In this document: positions 10,241 through 20,586 of the stretch, one piece after another
Numbering within the stretch: the stretch's first letter is position 1
Layout of the letters: each line of letters starts with the position of its first letter
The notes under the pieces: model-generated
The model's database searches: none
What the model was told of the DNA's origin: nothing
The model's input: only the letters and a program-made list of their open reading frames with translations
Origin: Micropterix aruncella
Lineage: Eukaryota > Arthropoda > Insecta > Lepidoptera > Micropterigidae
Reading direction: 5' to 3'
Length of the DNA: 64,000 nt
Assembly: GCA_944548615.1 (NCBI GenBank)
Contig: OX155952.1
Location: 37,926,850-37,990,849, forward strand
Made by a program: the position numbers and the translations under genes

Positions 10241-13200
10241 GAAGTTAAAGTTATTTAAACTGAGTTTTTTAAAGTGATTTGAAGTTAGTTAAAGTTACAG
10301 GTCGACGGCTCTAAGTATGTTCTTAAATAAGCATTATAAATGTTAAATAGTAGGTACTAAGTAATTGTAAATAGTCCGAAAGCACTCCGAGAACCCGGGT
10401 GCTTCCGGAATGAGCTATCGCTCGCCGTTCTGAGCCGAACAGCGAGTCGTACATTCCGATGACGCGAACTGTTTAATTGTGGGTCTGTTTTAAAAGCCAG
10501 ACAAGAAAATAATATTTATTCTGTTTTTATCTATAAAATTTATTCTATTTAGTCTATTAACTTACCTACTTTTACTCAATGGGCACTTAAAAATGAGCAA
10601 AAATATTTAATATATTTACTTGAACAGCAAATAAAAATGTCATTCAGGTACCTAGAAACATTATTGCATTTCTATGAATACTTTATAGGAATACTGTGGA
10701 ATTGTTAGGAAATTGATTTCCTTTGAAGCTTCCTATAAGGCATTTGCCCGTCACTTGTCTTGGACAAGGCCCGTCCACTGACACAGAATTCGCGGTCGTC
10801 TATAAGTACTGGGTGTTTATAGAGATAATAAGCGTCAACGGGTCCGTAACGGAGCTTCCTTAAATAACTATGTTTCAAGGAATATTGTTATAAGAACTTT
10901 ATTCTCTATAAAACGTGATTTCTAAATATAAATATAATTGCAAAAAATATACTGTAAAAAGTCCCCGACTGATTAAAGTTATTTATATTTTTTAAAATGT
11001 AACGGCAGTCATGCTTTTTCTTTTTTTAAATTGTTTTTTAGTTCAATTGATATTTTGTGAAAGTTTTGGGCGTTGTATAGCAAATATTTTATCCAAAGAA
11101 AGTATGCTATATAACTGGAACCAGCTAATTTCTGAAAAATTTAAATGTATGGGAACAGCAATTGATCTTATGGGTTTTCTTGGCTATGATGGCATATAAT
11201 TTATTGGTCTTTCCTTAATATTCAAATTTGCGGAAATATCGGAAAGCAAAAAAAGATTTGACGATATTGTATGGGGGGCCGCGGATATATCTGTCGACGA
11301 CGATATCATGTGAAGCGTTTACCCCCCCCCCCCCCCCCCCCCCCCCTCCCCTTCCGCCCACCTCTCTCTGTACGGCACTTACTGCCGAATTTATAGTCGA
11401 GTATCGCCTCAGTACTTGAGTAATGCTCAGTCAAGTATTACATGAGTACCGTGCTATACTTAAGTATTCAATGTGTTCGATAGACGAGAAATTCCATCTA
11501 ACTGCTGGAATGTATTCCCAGGGAATGTATTCGTATCGAGCGGCAATACTGTCAAACATATCGGCTATTAAATGTAGAATATTTTTATTTTATGGGCCGC
11601 TTGGAAATAAATGGCCAGAAATAATGGAAAAAAATAATTATTAACAAGATTTGTAAATCTTCTAGATTCTATATCAAGACACTAATGTAGAAATTTACAG
11701 AGTATTTTAATCGTATTTTAAAAATCATAATTCAATGTTGGTTCGTTTTTATCGATATTTCTCATAACATAAAAGATTATTAAATAAAATTTTAATTAAA
11801 TGAAACCTTTGATCTTCATCAAAATATCTGTTAAAATTTATAGCTGGAAGATTTGTAACTATGCCTTTTATTTTGATTATACGATGTGTTATTTTATGCT
11901 TCCACACATATCCTCCCCTTAATGGTATAAACATACATTAAGTAACTAAACGGTTTTATGTTTTCACAATAAATAGGGTTTTATCCTATATTTTCTTTAT
12001 GATTATTATTAAGAAAGTTTTAAGAAAGATACAGGACACCAATCTGAGATAAAATTGAGTTTCATTAAATGTAATATTAACTTAAAATATAATAATAGTC
12101 TCGTCTCATAAAAGGTAGGTATATTTTGTATATGAAAGTAAAAAAATCGAAAAAAATATCAATCAAAATCTGGTGTGATAAAATCTTTTTTTTAGTTTAT
12201 GTCAACAATATCTACAGGTATTAAAAATGTATATGTACAGTATGGGGTTATTTCCTTTTTTCTGAACGGGCCTTTATAAAATATCCTCATCCGATATTCC
12301 AAAGAGAATATTATAGAGGCAATATATTTGCCATAAATATTTTTTCACCTAAAAATACACCGGACTACGAATGTAAATATTTCTTCGTGTAACGTACTGC
12401 ACATTTTCCAATATTTTTATCATAACTGAACATAAAAAACATTTTTATTCAAAGTATGATCTCGAATTACTCTGAATTATTGAAAAACTCAGACAGAATC
12501 AATATTGACAAACTGTTAAATAGAAGCGGGCACGTACCGTAGAAAGCAGAAAAATACTGGATATTCGAGACGGCTCGACCTTCATTTTTGGGGTAACTGT
12601 ATATGGAAATTATACAAGATTTTCTATTTCTAATTTTGACTTACTTTACTGAAAAAACAGTCTTTAATATTAAGAGATTTTTGTACAGGAGATAGGTAAC
12701 TCTACCTTGAAAAACTGTGTTGAAAGTTGTCTATATTTTTTTTATTTATAACTTTGTCGCTGAAAAAGACAAATCCTAATATCCGAAAGTGGAATATGGA
12801 TACCATTTTCCTCGGTAAACAACACCCTTATAAAAGAAAATAGAATATTTTCAATTCAGTATTACATGTCGAATAATCTCCCATACGAAAAATCTCCTAA
12901 TATCCAGAAATAGGTTTTCAATATTATACAGAAATAAGTAATCAAAAAAAATATATGCAATTAAAAAATATATAGATTTACATTTAGATTTAACAATATT
13001 GAAAGAATGTCAAGCTGTCTTTAACAATCCGTATAACGTGTTTCCATAAAGCGATTGAAAATTTCGTAATTATATATAAACGCTCATTATCTAACATCAA
13101 ACTTTCCCAAAATTATCCACGCCTCTTTATCTGCCAAGTAGATTTGCGATTTTCCTTGTCGCCCTAATAGGATTTTTATGGCTCAAAAAACAGTCGCCTA

Positions 13201-14740
13201 GGCATATTATCGTCGGAAAAAATCTTAGGATCACATCCACGAATTCCCGCGTAAAAGCGATAAAAGTGACATTTATTATGCCTCAGTAAGAGAACGGATC
13301 GTGTTAAATTAAACGGCCTAACGTTAATAGATATTTTCATTTTTAAATAAGATAAATCGACAAGTAAAAACTAGCGAAAATATAATGAAGCGATATTATA
13401 GTTTTTATATATTAAAAGTCTCATTTTATATTAACTTATTAACAAATATATTTTATTCCTAATTTTCAAGATTTCAAGAATCGATGCTCTGGTGTTAAGT
13501 AAATATAAATAAAATTCTTTAAAAACGAATCAGATCATCGACTGTACCTCTTTAGCAATTTATCGTCAGGTAGTTTGCCTTTTCCTAGAGAACGCCTCGA
13601 TTTATCGAAGTGTGTTTCCTGACACCAGTAGCTCGATTATTGGCTGCTTTGTCAGCGTCCTAGGCTAAACGTTGGTGTCCGTTTTCCTTACAAAAGGAAG
13701 GAAATAGATCGAAAACCGCGTGAACGAACAATTTGCGCTAGACTTGATTTACCTATAAAGGGTAGGAAAAGGATAATGTGTCTATTTCAGAAATAGACAA
13801 AAGGTAAACGTATATGCAATGAATGTTATGCCTGAATTGATGTACACCTGTCGTATCGTCTGTATAAATAGGAAAATATAAAAAAAACTTTTCTTGGATG
13901 CTCTCAATTTCCGATATTTTTTGCACACCACTCGTCCATGGTGCGTGATCCAACAGGTAGATAAGAGAAAGAAGAAAAATGAAAACTCTTCCTGAAAATG
14001 TATAAAAAATGATTCTGATGCAATTACATCGATTCCTAAATAATATTTTTTCATGAAATAAAAATAAATAATAATATTAAAATTAAATTTTCGTGTGAGA
14101 AAAATAAGAATCTCACATACGTTAGTAACGCATCACTTGCATTTTAAATTATATATTTTTTTTCTGTTATATAAAATAACTGTTAAAGAAATATGTGCAA
14201 TTACCGGAGGTTTAAGGATAAATAGTTCAGGAATTTAATAGGTCATAGTAAATAAATTTTTGTGTCTTTTGTGATTATTATTTGTTAACGCTGTGTTTTT
14301 TACAGAATAAAGTAAAATAAAACATGCAAAACGTTTTATTTTCCTTAAACTTAAATACTTTTTGACAAATATTTTCACATTTTGTACCAGTTTCTTTCCT
14401 TTATCCTTCCTAAGAGGTCTTTGTGGCTCACGGTCCCACCCCATTCTACCGGCATCGCGACAGCTACGCTTTCTTTTGGTTGCGATCAATGGTCACGCGC
14501 GACAATAGCGCCTACGCGCACTTAGTACTACAATGGATACTACAATAAATCATAGTCTACTCTACATAAATTTAACTTTGAACAATATGATCTTTTTTTG
14601 ACCCCTACTAATATAAACTTGGATAACTTGTTGAATAGCTTATTTCCTTAAATAATAAGAGGTATACTGTTCCTTACGCGGGAGCCATCCTAACATCAAA
14701 ATAAATTACTTTTTTGAGACAGCACCGGATCTAAGGGGAG
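10241..14740. other. AT-rich interval with no gene seen
   Basis: A long AT-rich stretch with only short, mutually overlapping open frames (60-90 codons) of low complexity. It contains a C25 run at 11,322-11,346. I detect no repeat family, RNA gene or splice-supported exon. Confidence 0.5.
11322..11346 (+). repeat. C25 homopolymer in a C-rich stretch
   Basis: Twenty-five C are followed by 'tccccttccgcccacc'. It is the longest of the C runs in the window. Confidence 0.9.
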
Positions 14741-14741
14741 A

Positions 14742-14753
14742 GGGGGGGGGGGG
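14742..14753 (+). repeat. G12 homopolymer
   Basis: A run of twelve G in 'gagag(G12)tgtatc', the only long G run on this strand. Confidence 0.85.
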
Positions 14754-16261
14754 TGTATCTACCACGGGCGGCAATTTGACGGGGCGTCCAATTCACTTGT
14801 TTTGAAAAAACCTCGTGTTACTAAAGCGCCTAGCACCCGGGGAGAGTCGTACAATTGACCGTTCATTTGATTTTGGATAGTATCCTAAGTTGATTTTTGA
14901 ACACGTGTGCAGTATATGTGAGGTCACTGCCAAGAGAATTACCGTCGCGCCTAGAAAATTGGTCCCATAGACAAAATAGGACGGGGCTACAAGAGCGTAG
15001 CCGAATATACGCGATCGGCCGAACGTCAAGCGATAATCGGTATGTATTTGGGTTATTAAACGTTGCAACACCCTGTGTTGCAACCATCTACGATGTGTCC
15101 TTTCCTCTCATAAGTAATAAATAATAGTAAACATAAATAAATAAAATCTAAAATAATTAAAGTCAAACAATGAGTGCCAAACGCTCTCTATAAATAAATT
15201 CAGACGCGCTCTACGCACTAATGCATTTTGGAATATTCTAGAAGGCCATTAGGTAGGTAGAAATCGTATCCGATAATCGCGAGCCGTCCAAAGAAATATA
15301 CTCGCCGGTCATTACTTTTGGGTTGTGAGCGGTCCGGGGCGGGTTCGCCTCGGGCCGCCGCTCAGATAGAAGAAAACCCTACTTCGAATCACTCTAGTTT
15401 GTACGGATTTTAAAAAGAATTTTAATGTGTTAAATTCAGTGCTCAGATTTCCAAGGTAGGAATTTAATTATATATAGAGGATACTTAGCTCATGTCTCCA
15501 GAAACTATAAGGTGTTTTTCCGTCATTACAGAAAACGCACCGTTCGGTTCGGGGACTGGTTTTTTTTTGCCTTTCTTTTTTATGTTAATTCTTCTCCTTT
15601 CTTTAATTAAATTTTAGGATTAAATTCTCTCTTTATTTTTTTTTGGAAATTATTTTCATAGCATATATCATGTTCATTGTCTTTATATAATTAGATCTCA
15701 TTATTTAGATAGGAATACTGGGGTATTCGTTTTGTAATTTGGCAGGCCGTAGGGCCATATAAATATTTAATTATATAGAAAAATAGCCAATATATTCTTC
15801 TTCATTATTCAAGAGAGGTAGCGCGACACAATCCGGTTGGGGCTCACACATTTTGATTTCATATTTTCTGTTCTTGGTTCTTTCAATTTCCCCATTTCTC
15901 CATGTAAGAAATAATTAAATTATATATATAAAACCGGCTGTACAAACCGGACATAAGGTAGACGGAGTTTGGCTAGGGTTCTTTCGGAGGAACGTGACTA
16001 CCTCGCATATAAAAATTTTAATTAATAAGTACCTTATTTATTACAATGGTGATTTCCCATACACTGAAATAGGTACCCCTAGAAATTCTTTATAACATAC
16101 CCAAATAAAACTTATAAAAATTCTTACGTGTTCCGGTAAGATTGGTGCAATAGGTACGGTGCGATACTAGTATAAGCAATCCTAATTTCTAAAAAAACAA
16201 AAATTAATACTAGCATTCGCCATAAAAGAGCGAGATTAGAAATAATGGTCATAACCCGCAG
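14754..16261. other. No gene seen
   Basis: Mixed composition. 14,790-15,090 has balanced GC and open frames on both strands (up to 96 codons), but they overlap and none has recognisable motifs. The rest is AT-rich. Confidence 0.45.
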
Positions 16262-17010
16262 GGGTGAAAGGTCGTAAAATAAAATTGTGAAAATATAATT
16301 TTAAATATCGTTCTTAAATATTTTTTTTTGTTATTTTGATTTACATTTCCTCCTCCATAAAAGGAAATTGTAAAATATAATTTTAAATATTGTTTTTTTT
16401 TTTAACATTTATATATTGGTCTACTTTTCCTCTTCCATAAAAGGAAACCGAAAATATAATTTTAAATATTATTTTTTAAACATTGTTTTATCTTGATTTA
16501 CGGTATCCTCTCCCATAAGGGAAACTGTAAAATATAATTCTTGTAAATATTGTTTTAAACATTTTTATTATTCTGATTTACGTTATCCTCTCCCATAAGG
16601 GAAACTGTGAAATATAATTCTTGTAAATATCGTTTTAAAACATTTTTTTATTATCGTAATTTACGTTCTCCTCCTCCATAAAGGAAACTGTAAAATATAA
16701 ATTCTTTTAAACATTGTTTTTAACATTTCCATATTTGATTTACATGTTTTCTTCGTGAAATAAACTGCGAAATATAATTTTAAATACCATTTTAAATATT
16801 TCCTTTATGTTGACTTACGTTCTCCTCTGTTGTAGAATAAAACCGTAAAATACAACTTTGAATATTATTCTAAATATCTTATTAGGCTCGATTTATGTAC
16901 GTTGTCTCTTTGATAAGATAAGACTGGAAAATATAATTAAGAATATTCGTATTCAATACTTTTTCTTTGATTTACCTTCCATATGTCGTAAAGAAATAAA
17001 GCGCATATTT
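16262..17010 (+). repeat. Minisatellite, about nine ~80-bp units
   Basis: A unit of form 'ctgtaaaatataatttt aaatatt gtttttaacattttt .. ttgatttacgt tctcctc.tccataaaagg' recurs with 'aaaatataat' phased at about 16,288, 16,371, 16,450, 16,529, 16,609, 16,692, 16,769, 16,847 and 16,929. The two central units are most alike and the last three are the most decayed, the usual pattern of an array shaped by unequal exchange. It lies just upstream of the LTR retrotransposon. Confidence 0.9.
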
Positions 17011-17400
17011 TAAACCACTTCAACATTGAGTATAATTTCATTTATTTTTTTGAAGGGAAAAGGGGTAAAAAGAAACTACACAAAATAAAAGGAGAAATAT
17101 ATATTTAATTATCCTCTCCCGTTCATATACCTATTCCCTCTAGTTACCTTACCTAAATATATTCTATCTTCCTTCCTCAATTAGTCTGTCAATTATAATT
17201 TGCCGTTCCCATCCGTGGCATCTTCCTCGTCCATTCCCAATTATAATTATCAATTTTCTCATTTGTTTAATATCCCAGATTTTATTTGATTCTCCTAATT
17301 TCCTTTGAGGTATATTCCCATTCCGTATAATTCCACATTTTATTTTTATAACACGATTAGTCATTCTTTTGGGCAGACGTCGCCTCCCGCAAAGCGCCAT
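17011..17400. other. No gene seen
   Basis: Pyrimidine-rich on the plus strand. A 78-codon minus-strand frame (17,164-17,400) is basic and low in complexity, without recognisable domain. Confidence 0.4.
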
Positions 17401-18012
17401 CTATCGGCCGCGGAGTGAATCATAGTACCCCCTAGTAGTCGGTTCGCCCGTCGAGAGGGCGCTGATCACGGCCCCGCCGATTTCTGTTTTGTCGCCGCCA
17501 GCCGAGCGCGGAGACAGTTTACGAGCCAAAAATAAAGTAGAAAAAATATAGTTGCATCTCGACATTTGGAACGCAGAATTTCACCAGGTTTTAAACTCTT
17601 CCCTCTCCATATACCGGACGCCTCATCAAGGCGAGTCTCACTTCACGCAGGACATCGCACTTTTAAATAGCGCGCAGATTCGCGCGCTCTGAGAGTTCTT
17701 CCCACGACCCGTCTCCGATAAACTTACTTGAATGAGCAGCTAGCCTCTCGAGCGATTACCCTGTACTCCCGTAAAATTCGCCGCGCAGAAGCCTGTTTCC
17801 GGTACAGGATCTGCTTGCACAACCAGCGAACCGCCCAGCGCCTGGTGGCCTGGCGCCCTATGCTCCTCGTAGCTACATTATCCCTCAATAATAGGTAGAC
17901 ATCTCTTATTGGCCACCAAAACGCTGTTTTTGCTTAATTAATAATAATAATATCAACATAGTATAAATTCGCATAAATAAACATCAATAATAGAGCGGTT
18001 TCGTTGCAGTTT
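17401..18012 (+). other. Probable 5' LTR or leader of the Ty3/gypsy-type element
   Basis: This segment is more GC-rich than its flanks and lies directly upstream of a primer-binding-like site. It holds LTR-like signals near its end: a TATA-like 'agtataaattc' (about 17,959) and AATAAA (about 17,976), then 'gagcggtttcgttgca' before the first PBS-like sequence. I could not place the TG start and there is no second LTR in the window to compare, so the left border is arbitrary. Confidence 0.4.
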
Positions 18013-18165
18013 TGGCTCCCAATCGTGGGGCTCATTATTATTAGTATTATTTACCTTATATAGCCTAACTTGGGCGCAGTTTTGTCGCCCAATCGCGGGG
18101 CTTATTATTGTTATTTATCTTATATAGCCCACGTTGGCTGCAGTTTTGACACCCAACTTAGGGGC
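18013..18165 (+). promoter_or_regulatory. Three tandem primer-binding-like sequences
   Basis: Three related 19-mers of form TGGCxCCCAA..xGGGGC lie at 18,013-18,031 (TGGCTCCCAATCGTGGGGC), 18,083-18,101 (TGTCGCCCAATCGCGGGGC) and 18,147-18,165 (TGACACCCAACTTAGGGGC). Each follows 'gcagttt' and the first two are followed by 'cttattatt...tatatagcc'. In LTR retroelements such a sequence just inside the 5' LTR pairs with the 3' end of a host tRNA to prime minus-strand DNA. A repeat period of about 64-70 bp indicates tandem duplication of the LTR/leader edge. Confidence 0.55.
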
Positions 18166-18535
18166 AGAATTTTTTCAAAAAATATAACAATAAAATACAA
18201 GTACAACAACCCACCCACCCACCCTATTTTACTGTGTATAACACATTTTAAAAAAATAAATATTTTATATTCATCGCATCGCACCATCAACCAACCTACC
18301 GAACCACACACACAAGACACAACAATTTTCTTTTATAGCAATAATTTTCCTTAAGTTTACGCATATTTTGTACATTTCCAAACATAGTTTTCACATAATA
18401 CAAACTGGTCATTATTTATCCGCGGAGACAGATCGATTCCGACGCGCCAAGCAGGCTTAGCAACTAAAGATATCGTACTTAATAGGTAGAAAAAAAATAA
18501 AATAATACACATTTCCGGGTCACTACAAAAAAAAA
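18166..18535 (+). other. Untranslated leader before gag
   Basis: Between the PBS-like repeats and the gag start. It includes a 'ccacccacccaccc' stretch and an A-rich tract (A9) immediately before the ATG. Small open frames on both strands are not credible. Confidence 0.5.
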
Positions 18536-19846
18536 ATGGCACCAAGAAAAACCAAAAATTCGAAAAAGAAAAACAACTCTAATTACGATTTCGACGACGA
18601 ATCTCTCAACGGGAAAAACAAATCACATCGGCAACCTTCTCCAAATCGGGAAAACATAGAACAGGACGCTCATGAGAGCACGTCTAGACACATAGATCCT
18701 GAAAACAGCAACTTGGCAAGGAAAAACTCCGAAAAAAATGAAACAGCACCGGCAACGTCAAAACCAAGATTTCAGCCACCAACTTCGGAAAACATGGAGG
18801 AACACCTAAACGAATCAGCAATAATGCAAATATCACGACAAAGAGCTTTCTCAAGCGACATTTTCCAGTCGAGCGGAAGGAGTAATACTCAACCAACTCT
18901 GTTCAAGTGGAAAATATCTTTTGACGGCACAGGAAAAGTTTTGGAATTTATTGAAAACGTCGAGGACAAGGTTCAATCGAGGGGCACCACTGAAAAGGAA
19001 CTACTTCAAGGATTTTCAGACCTTCTGGAGGGTTCAGCCCTGAGATGGTTTAGAAACGTGAGGACTTACACGACCAGCTGGAAATTACTCAAGGCCGCTT
19101 TAATAAACAAATACGAGCAGTTAAACTACGAGACAAAACTTGAGAACGAGATCAGAAGTACCAAACAGGCTTCTAACGAAAACATGGACGACTTCATTAC
19201 GAGGTTAGACTGCCTAAACTCCAGGCTAACTTCAAGACTACCAGACAGAGTCATCTTAGAAGTAGCAAAAATGAACGTTTTACCCATTTATCATACGTTG
19301 CTAGGTACAGTAAGGCTAACGGATATTGGGCACTTACTTGATGTCGCGAAAAATTTTGAGCAATACATGCTGCCAGCGTCATCGCAGACTACAAGCGCGA
19401 CTTCGCAGCGAAACAGCTCACATTCAAGGCCAACGAAGGTTCCACAGGTTGCAGCTCTGGAAAATGCATATCCGGGACACCATATCGCCGAAGGAAATTT
19501 CTACGGTGAAAATGCGATGGAGCAGGAACACCATCAAAGCGCGAACATATCGTCAACCAATAGAGCTCAACACGCGCGTCCGCACTTTCAAACAAACGGA
19601 CAGTACGGGAAAAACGACGAAAACTTTCGTCAAAGAAACCCGTGGGCAAATCAGTCATGTCTAAAATGCGACAAAATTGGCCACAACTTTAGGCAATGCA
19701 GGACTTATCCTATGCTAATATGTTTCAAGTGCAAAACACAAAACGTCTCAACCTCAAATTGCAACAATTGCAATCGTTCACAAAACCGGCAGAATACAAA
19801 TCAGCCAAAAAACGCTTCGAACCACTTTCACAGTTCAGGGGTGTAA
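18536..19846 (+). CDS. gag: Gag polyprotein of a Ty3/gypsy-type LTR retrotransposon
   Basis: A 436-residue protein. Residues ~1-80 are basic and polar (KKTKNSKKKNN-like). A gag capsid-like region follows at ~115-270, with FKWKISFDGTGKVLEFI and then the conserved LLEGSALRWFRN and LLKAALINKYEQ stretches typical of retrotransposon gag. Near the C-terminus there is one good CCHC zinc knuckle, CLKCDKIGHNFRQC (CX2CX4HX4C, ~375-388), for RNA packaging. A second knuckle, CFKCKTQNVSTSNC (~396-409), has the same spacing but Val in place of His. The ATG is preceded by an A-rich tract and is the first Met in frame. The frame is unbroken, so the insertion is not very old. The last 51 codons overlap pol in the -1 frame. 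Confidence 0.92.
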   Translation: MAPRKTKNSKKKNNSNYDFDDESLNGKNKSHRQPSPNRENIEQDAHESTSRHIDPENSNLARKNSEKNETAPATSKPRFQPPTSENMEEHLNESAIMQISRQRAFSSDIFQSSGRSNTQPTLFKWKISFDGTGKVLEFIENVEDKVQSRGTTEKELLQGFSDLLEGSALRWFRNVRTYTTSWKLLKAALINKYEQLNYETKLENEIRSTKQASNENMDDFITRLDCLNSRLTSRLPDRVILEVAKMNVLPIYHTLLGTVRLTDIGHLLDVAKNFEQYMLPASSQTTSATSQRNSSHSRPTKVPQVAALENAYPGHHIAEGNFYGENAMEQEHHQSANISSTNRAQHARPHFQTNGQYGKNDENFRQRNPWANQSCLKCDKIGHNFRQCRTYPMLICFKCKTQNVSTSNCNNCNRSQNRQNTNQPKNASNHFHSSGV

Positions 19847-20586
19847 CTGGTAAAGTGGAGAAACACATAGTCACCGCCCTAAGCGACCACCTAGATACAA
19901 GGCCTTATGCAAAATTCAAAATTTGGGACGCGGAATACCAGGGTTTAGTCGATACAGGATGTTCAATTTGCATAATAGGTTTAAATACCCATAAAAAAAT
20001 ATGTAAAAATGACACAAAATTAAGAAAAACAGAAACTCAGTTATCTACGGCGGACGGAAAAGATCAACAGGTATTAGGTATTGTAACACTTCCTGTTCGA
20101 TACAAATCCATAACAAAAAATGTCAACTTTCTAGTATGTCCTACAATAACAAAAGAGTTCATTTTAGGTATAGATTTTCTGCAAACTTTCGATGTGAAAA
20201 TTTCTGTCGATTATAAATACAATATCCAACTGTCTCAAATAAATGAAAGCCGCGTAAAACACATAATAGACTGGCAAAATTTACTTCCCGAACAACGGGA
20301 CGAGTTACAAAAAGTTATCTGTTCATTTGAGGACATTTCATTCGAAAAAAACGGTCTAGGAAAAACTCATCTAATCGAGCACAAAATAATAACGTCAGGG
20401 GATCCAATTCGCCAGCGTCCGTATCCACTTTCTCACGCTAAGGAAAAATTAGTCAAGGAGGAAATTGACGAGATGCTAAAAATGGGAGTAATAACACCCA
20501 TAAGATCTCCGTGGTGCTCACCTGTAGTGGTAGTCCCTATAATTATTAGCTTATGTGGTAATAAATTCTTTCGCAAAAAGGTGTAA
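19696..20586 (+). pseudogene. pol: Pol polyprotein, 5' part: protease and start of reverse transcriptase
   Basis: Pol is read in the -1 frame relative to gag; the nominal Met at 19,696 is inside gag and real translation should enter by frameshift near 19,807. The aspartic protease has the catalytic-type motif VDTGCSICIIG (~86-96; Cys where many family members have Ser or Ala) and the ILGIDFL block ~70 residues later. The N-terminal RT block follows (PIRQRPYPLSHAKEKLVKE, EIDEMLKMGVI, SPWCSPVVVV). The sequence stops resembling RT at about 20,533, just before the usual PKKDG.WRFCIDYR region, and ends at a stop at 20,584-20,586 in unrelated residues. The RT active site, RNase H, integrase and 3' LTR are all missing, so this copy cannot move on its own. 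Confidence 0.9.
19807..19858 (+). promoter_or_regulatory. -1 ribosomal frameshift signal at gag/pol
   Basis: A slippery heptamer A AAA AAC lies at 19,807-19,813 in the correct zero-frame phase (codons AAA AAC). After an 8-nt spacer comes a stem-loop: CCACTTT (19,822-19,828) pairs with AAAGTGG (19,852-19,858), and CAGTT (19,831-19,835) pairs with AACTG (19,845-19,849), with a 2x2 internal loop and a 9-nt apical loop. The gag stop TAA (19,844-19,846) sits inside the hairpin. Pol is in the -1 frame, as this signal requires. Confidence 0.85.

Noticed and set aside
14793..15124. Overlapping frames on both strands (up to 96 codons)
   Set aside because: Three frames open at once in balanced-GC sequence, none with motifs; most likely chance.
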